Below are positions 58,105-64,000 of a stretch of 64,000 nt of DNA, one piece after another. Below the pieces are notes generated by a model. It was not told the origin of the DNA, did no database searches, and was given only the letters and a program-made list of their open reading frames with translations. Position numbers and translations under genes: made by a program. Where the stretch lies: NCBI GenBank assembly GCA_905182995.1, contig CAJJDP010000093.1, positions 289,096 to 353,095 on the forward strand, read 5' to 3'. The stretch's first letter is position 1. Each line of letters starts with the position of its first letter. Origin of the DNA: Paramecium octaurelia. Taxonomy: Eukaryota; Ciliophora; Oligohymenophorea; Peniculida; Parameciidae.

Positions 58105-61100
58105 ATGGAGGATGAATTAAAATAAATTCAATTATATTTAGTCATAATTCGAAGGCATAAAGGAATAAACTAAATTTATTTTTCATATTAGAAATTCGCT
58201 TGTGTATTAAATTTATATTATTTTCTCAAAATTCTAAACAAATTTGTAATAGAATTATTTATTTTTCTAATAAAATTAACCAACCATTTATTGATTGAAA
58301 CCAATTTAACTCAAATTAACCCAGATTTAAGATTCAAAGATTCATTAATCAAGCTTTCTAATTATATATTGAGATGTTGAGTAGATAATTAAGCTCACAT
58401 AGGATTTTTTATACCGCTATTGATTGGAAATTAAATTGAAATTTAATTTCTGATAGAATTTGCATTAAAATATGCATTCATAGCTAGAGGATTTATGATA
58501 GATAATAATTATAATATGCTTTAATCAATATCGAATTCTAATTGGTCGACAAATGATAATAAAATAATTTAGATATTAACAATATAATTAGGGCTTACTC
58601 AAATTTAAACGTCTATTTTGCTACCTTAGTTACAGAAAATTAAAAGCGCAGAGAAAGTGGTCGATTGCTTTATGAAATAGAATAAAGATTTAAAAGAATT
58701 ATAAGAGAATATTTAGAATGAGATTACTCATTAAATGACAGTGTAAAAGTAATGCAAGAGATAAAAAGGGTAATGGAATCAATATGAATTGATAAGGTTA
58801 AAAAATAAATTATCACAATCAATAAAAAATATTGAGGAGTCTAATTGTCTCTTCTAATACATCTAATAACATTATGATTAAGAAATTATAAATTAGATTT
58901 TATGTTACGAATTTAAAACTATTAAAGAATTTTTCTAATAAATTCAAAAAATGGGTGCTAAAATTAGCAGAATTAATAATTACATTTAATCTAATGAGAA
59001 TAAATAAATCAAAAATAATTTTGGAAATAGTTGTTTAGTGAATAAGTAAATTTAAGATTTATTTAAAGAATTTTATTCCTTAAATAATAGAAATAATCAT
59101 CAAGTTGAAAAATAATTGATATAATTATACAATTCATTGGAGAATCAATAATAAGATTAGTAAATTTATGATTTTAAAATGTCTCCATAATTAGAATATG
59201 AAGAATTATTAAATTTATGTAATTTAGTAAAGCAGCATTTTTCTTATTATCCAAGACCAGTTCAATTATTGTCTGTAATAGAATTATATAATCATAATGA
59301 TAAATTAGGGAGGTTATCAGAGATTTATACTGGAGAAGGCAAAACTCTAATAGTTGCAATGCTAGCCATTTTATTATGTAAAAAGAAAAAAGTTAATGTG
59401 GACATTGTAACCAGCTCTCCTGTTTTGGCAATTCGGGACGCTAAAGAGTTAACAAGTTTTTATGAATTATTTTCAATTTCAGTTGCTCATAATATAAATG
59501 AGCCAAATACTACTTAAAATGAAGGGATGCTTCCATGTTATAAGTCTCAAGTGATTTATGGGGATCCTCATAGTTTCTAAAGTGATATATTAAGGCATCA
59601 ATATTAAGGCATCAATATTAAGAAAAAGGAACAATGGGTGACAGAAAATAAGGATATATTATTGTTGATGAAGTTGATTCTATGCTTATAGATGGAAATA
59701 GTAATAAGACTTTATTATGCACACCTATCCCAGGAATGCTTGATCTAACAAAAGTGCTAAGATTGATTTGGGATGAAATTTCTAAAGTAGAGCCTAATAT
59801 ATCAACTGAAAATAAAGTTATGATTATTGATGGAGATAATAATTATTATAGCATGGATTTGGTAGAATATGTCGAATAAACTTTGGACAAACAGATAAAA
59901 GATGCTTTGGAAAATTAAATACCTAATTTTAGATTAGATTATATCAACTATATGAAGAAAAGATGGATAGAAAATGCAATTTAGGCAAAGTTTCATTATC
60001 ATGAAAAGTAACATTATCTGATTGATAACAACAAAGTTAGAATAATTGATTTTTAAAATACAGGTGTAGTACAAAAGGAAAACACATAATGGTAAAAAGG
60101 ATTACACCAATTTATTTAATTTAAGCATAATCTTTCTATTTCGACTTTAAGAATAAGCACAAACTTTATGTCTAATGTTGGCTTCTTTAAAAGATATAAA
60201 AATCAGCTCTTAGGTCTAACTGGCACATTAGGATCGTAAGTAACATAGAATTTGTTAGCCAATAAATACAATATTGACTTTGTTTTCATACCACCTTATA
60301 AAAAAAGAATATTATAGGAAGAACCTGGAATTGTAGTTTTTGGAGAGGATGAATGGTTTGAGGAAATATATAAAGCAGTAAGCTATTAGATTAACAGAAA
60401 GAGGGCTGTGCTTATTATTAATAAAACCATTAATGATGTAGAAAAAATAGAAGCATACTTGTAAAACTTCAATTTAAAATCAATCACATATGTTGATAAC
60501 AATTAGGAAATTTAAAAAGAAATTGGACCTAATATAATTATTATTGCTACAAATTTGGCTGGAAGAGGTACAGATCTAACAACTAATGAAGAATTAGAAA
60601 CGAATGGAGGTCTTCATGTTATCATGTCGTTTTTACCGAGAAATTTGAGAATCCAACTTCAAGGTTTCGGCAGAACAGGAAGGTAAGGAAAATAGGGCAC
60701 AGCTTAACTTATAGTGAATTGCTTACCAAATTTATATGTTGGCTTATTGAATGAAATAACATCGTTTGATGATGCAATAGGTTATTTCAAATAAAATACA
60801 AAAAAAGAAAACTACACTCCACTAGATGTTCTTGTATATTTTCGAGATTTACATGAATAATAATATTCAGATGAGATTGAACAGGAGATGGATAAACTAG
60901 AGAATGAAGATAAATGTTTTTAGAAATTCTATTAGATTGCTAAAAGCAAAGTCAATATTAAAACTGATAGGCCTGCTTTTTTAGCATTAGAAGAAAAATG
61001 GGGACTTTATTTGGAACAATTTTAAGAATCGGGTCTAAAAGAGGAAGAAATAGAGAAATACTTAAATTCAAAAGAATGGCAGAATCCAAAGTAATTAATT

Positions 61101-63431
61101 TATCAAGGGATCTAACATAAGGATTTAAAGCTTCTTAAATAGGCAGCAGAAATATCTGAGCATGATCCTATTGTAAAATATTATCAAGGTTTATTTGAAA
61201 TATAAGAAAAAGATTATGATAGTGGTAAATAGTCATTAGAGCAAGCTAAGGCACTTTTATAAATCAAAATGGATGATGATGAAGGCTTTGCAACAGCTGC
61301 TAAGTTAAATAGGATTCAAGTAGATTAATTTAAAGAACAAGAATAAATAAACAATTAACAATAATCAGATATTGAGAACAAAATTTAACCCCAAAAAATG
61401 GCCAATTTAAACTTAAGAAATAATTCATTAGTGAAAAAAGGATCGGCCATTCAATTTAAAGAATAAATTAATAGCAAAAAGGATCTTTATGAATAAAAAA
61501 TTTAGAATCAATTAAAAGTTTATTAAAAAGCAAAAGATAATATTGATGAATTATTAAATACATTGTCAAACTTTCAAAAAGATAAAGAAGAACTTAATTT
61601 AAGTTGGGTGCCAGTGATTGAGAAGGAAGAGAAAGAAAATGCTGAATCAGAACAATGCATCAAAGACTAAGAGGAAGTGATATAAGATGGACCATTACCT
61701 AGGCTTGGAAAGCTAACAAAATAAAAAAAAAATAGTTGGGGATAATACATTGCCATGTTTGCACTAGGATTAGGGTAATTTATTGTCGGGTGCGGAATAT
61801 GTGCATTTACTCGCGGAGCAGCTATGCCAATTGGAAAGGGACTTATCAAAGAAGGTTTTTCAGACATGATATATTCTGTTACAGCTGCTTGGTAAGGGAT
61901 TGATATTGACTGGAAAGCTTGGGGCAAATAAAAATCAATTCAAGTTGCGACTGCCTTAGCTTTGGCAGGACCAGCTGGCATATCAGAAGCCTTGTAGCTT
62001 GGCAGTTCTATGAAGAAATCTTTAAAGAAAATTGGATTCCTTGAGTTTTTAAAATCAATTCCTAATGTTACATTTGAAGGTTTGAAAAGATCAGGTTATT
62101 GGCTGCCTGAGAAAGATTAAGAGAAAGTATAATAATAATGTGATGTATTGAAATAAGTCTCAGAGAAAACTTAACAGGCAAATAACGAAAATCAGATTCT
62201 CAATTTGGTAAAGGAAGTTTTGGAAAATTAAGTGCAAATAGGAGTAATTTCGAATGAAAAAGCTTCTGAGATTTCTAAGTTAGTTAACGATTGCTTATAT
62301 GAATCCGAAGGAGATGTTAAAAAATTTAATAATAGCTTCATTTAAATAGCATTAAAATTCATTAAGTTATAAATGGCAAAAACTTAATCGGAAAAAACTC
62401 CAACATAAATTAAAAGCGATTTGATTGAAGTTTGTGGAAGGGAAGCTACAAAAAAATATGATAAAATAAAAAACGATATTCACAATTACAACCAGTATAA
62501 GCAGGCTCTAAATAATGAGTTAACACAGTTCCCCAAAATTATTTTTTGCAATTTCTCCAAAGATCAATAAATCCAAAAGAAAATGGGCCTTTTGGACCTA
62601 CATTATGAATTCCACTGTGATTCATAATAGGTAGAAAAACTTATTACAAATGGGATGATATAGACGAATATTTGTTAGAATTTTAGTATTTTTAATAAGG
62701 ATTTTCAAAAGGCTTGTAATCAATTATAGATTTCAAATCCTCAATCAGTAAGTTAGTTTTATCAGGAAGTTATAAGACCTTTTATATTAAAGCTTTTAAT
62801 TAATTTAATCTAAGAAGACTCAGAACCATTAGAGTGGTTATTTCATTTGGAATTATAGAAAAGCATTCAATAGAAAAACTTGTAAGGCAAAATTGAAATC
62901 GAAAAATTAGAGAAATAAAGTAAGACAATTCAATATAGATAAAATTAAATAAATAAGCCAACTTATAATTAAACATATTATCAGAATCAGGGCAATTAGG
63001 TATGAAAATAATTATATATTTAGATAATTGATGAATAAAGTGCTCCACGTTAGTTTCATTTCTAATAAGCATAATGGTTTCAAGAAATTAAAAACTGTAA
63101 CTGTTAGTAGATTTCCAAAGAAATTATTGGCTACATGAAAATGAAGAGGATGATCAATGACGATGGTATTTCATTCTCTCCAAACTTTTAACAAGAGTTT
63201 TATCAATACTTAAGCAAATCGAAATTCAATACTATGATGAGAGAAGTTGTAGAACAATCAATGAAAAATAGTCTTCGCTAAATTTCTACTTTAAAATCCA
63301 ACTCAAAAAAACTATTCTCAACCAAATTATTAAAAGCAATAGAAATTGAAATAATCGACGTCATTAAATCATACATATTTAATTAAAGAATGGAAATTGA
63401 AAATAAAAAGTTAGCTAATAAAATGGATTGA
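58105..63431 (+). CDS. Large SecA-motor-domain protein, frame broken by a 14-bp duplication
   Basis: About 1755-1760 residues if two defects are discounted. A helical N-terminal part (about 1-395) precedes a SecA-type DEAD/helicase motor: LLSVIELYN...YTGEGKTLIVAMLA (Walker A, 59329-59346), VTSSPVLAIRDAKEL, YIIVDEVDSML (Walker B, near 59663), LLGLTGTLGS, IIIIATNLAGRGTDL (near 60546), QLQGFGRTGRQGKQGTAQL. These are the SecA order and wording, not ordinary helicases. Next are tetratricopeptide-like helices, a Gly/Ala-rich hydrophobic part (FALGLGQFIVGCGICAF, ATALALAGPAGISEAL; near 61740-61990) and a long helical tail. An 18-nt intron (58376-58393) would remove a TGA at 58378; a 24-nt intron lies near 63001. 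The tandem repeat at 59590-59617 shifts the frame just before DEVDS. Start MEDELKQIQ at 58105; stop 63429-63431. Substrate unknown. Confidence 0.8.
59590..59617. repeat. Perfect 14-bp tandem duplication inside the SecA-like gene
   Basis: TTAAGGCATCAATA occurs twice in direct succession (59590-59603 and 59604-59617). Read through both units the frame becomes KKKEQWVTENKDILLLMKL and loses the Walker B motif. With one unit the protein reads SDILRHQYQEKGTMGDRKQG then YIIVDEVDSML, as expected for SecA. Fourteen is not a multiple of three, so the extra unit is a frameshift. Confidence 0.9.
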
Positions 63432-63530
63432 TTGTTTAATTAAATGATTTCAGTTAAAGTAAATTTAATCCAAATTGCTATTATTTTTAAAATATAATAA
63501 ATAATAATTATTACCTTTTATTATTAAATA

Positions 63531-63555
63531 GCCGCTCTAACCAACTAGAGGGTAT
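63531..63555 (-). other. tRNA D-arm-like fragment
   Basis: On the minus strand CCTCTAGTTGGTTAGAGCGG resembles a tRNA D-stem and loop (CTCT...AGAG around AGTTGGTT). A matching acceptor stem, a proper anticodon arm (U33) and a T-arm (GGTTCGA) were not found in the following ~100 bases. So this is not a complete tRNA gene; a fragment or chance match. Confidence 0.2.
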
Positions 63556-63591
63556 TTTTTCTGTTTTCCAAAAATTTAATATTTATAGAAA

Positions 63592-64000
63592 ATGACGAAG
63601 TATGTTCATAAAATAAAAGGGAATTCCTTTGAATATATGAAACAAAATAATAAAAAAGCAAAATTAGTGGTTAAAAGTCATACGATCAACTAGGTAAAAT
63701 GGACAGAAAAAATGCATTGTGTTATGTAAATATTTTCAAAGGTGTGTTATTATTTAATTTCCTCAAAATACAATAAAATTATTTTAATCAAACCATTATA
63801 ATATAATAATTAGAGGTGGTCAATTATACAATGATTTAGGTTTGAAAATTGGTAAATGGATGGAATTATGTGTACGTTTCTATAAGTTTTTAAAATTATC
63901 GGATATTAAATAGTTTGAGTGAGATTCTAAGTTAAGAGGATAATATAATGGAAAAAAATTGAAAGATGGGACATTTAATTTCGATAATCTTTTAAGAATA
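63592..64000 (+). CDS. MORN-like repeat protein, 5' part
   Basis: Begins MTKYVHKIKGNSFEYMKQNN at ATG 63592 and runs off the right edge. After an unresolved exon junction around 63690-63810 the sequence GGQLYNDLGLKIGKWMELC and, after removing an 18-nt intron (63919-63936, GTGAGA...GTTAAG), QFEGQYNGKKLKDGTFNF show G-x-Y-x-x-x-G-x-K-x-G-x-W repeats. This is the repeat type of a large ciliate family related to MORN repeats. Without the intron an in-frame TGA interrupts the repeat, so the 18-nt intron is well motivated. Function unknown. Confidence 0.55.

Noticed and set aside
61667-61927. Minus-strand 86-codon frame in the SecA-like gene.
   Set aside because: Shadow of the Gly/Ala-rich coding stretch on the plus strand.

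Overview
The window looks like ciliate nuclear DNA, most likely a Paramecium-type macronuclear scaffold. Three things support this. TAA and TAG occur freely inside conserved domains where glutamine fits, and TGA is the only codon that ends the recognisable genes. Genes are split by very short GT...AG introns, mostly 21-26 nt (extremes about 18-30), often starting GTA and ending TAG. Base composition is strongly AT-rich and genes are tightly packed. ORFs computed with the standard code are therefore only fragments. All genes here were read with TAA/TAG = Gln and the short introns removed by eye, and for most multi-exon calls the spliced length comes out as a whole number of codons. Species cannot be fixed from the sequence.

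Layout. 0-5 kb: acyl-CoA dehydrogenase (partial), biotin ligase with an internal TGA, kinesin, MORN-like protein. 5-16 kb: uncertain coding-like tracts, a double-RING/IQ protein, a TDY-type MAP kinase, a membrane protein, a long coiled coil and a RING protein. 16-20 kb: two copies (one truncated) of a radial-spoke RSP4/6 block that recurs at 33-36 kb. 20-33 kb: two further kinases (GSK3-like and PH-like/CaMK-like), a two-TM ciliate surface protein, a RING protein and a PX sorting nexin. 33-51 kb: RSP4/6, DnaJ, a cyclic-nucleotide-binding protein, two TBC Rab-GAPs, an ANKRD13-like protein, PEX11, zinc and membrane proteins and a RINT1/Tip20-like tether. 51-57 kb: two blocks each present twice around a single N (an auxin-efflux-carrier-like transporter; a decayed EF-hand-like pseudogene). 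58-64 kb: a very large SecA-motor protein and the start of a MORN-like gene.

The genes are independent single transcription units with no operon logic. Themes are cilia (RSP4/6, kinesin), membrane traffic (sorting nexin, TBC proteins, RINT1-like, ANKRD13-like, PEX11), ubiquitin ligases (three RING genes) and kinases. The most notable items are the nuclear-encoded SecA-type motor protein interrupted by a 14-bp tandem duplication, the in-frame TGA in the biotin ligase gene, and three places where a single N separates perfect duplicates, which look like unmerged contig overlaps.

Limits: no similarity search was possible. Gene names rest on motifs seen by eye. Antisense frames in this AT-rich code can look deceptively protein-like, so unrecognised tracts carry low confidence.
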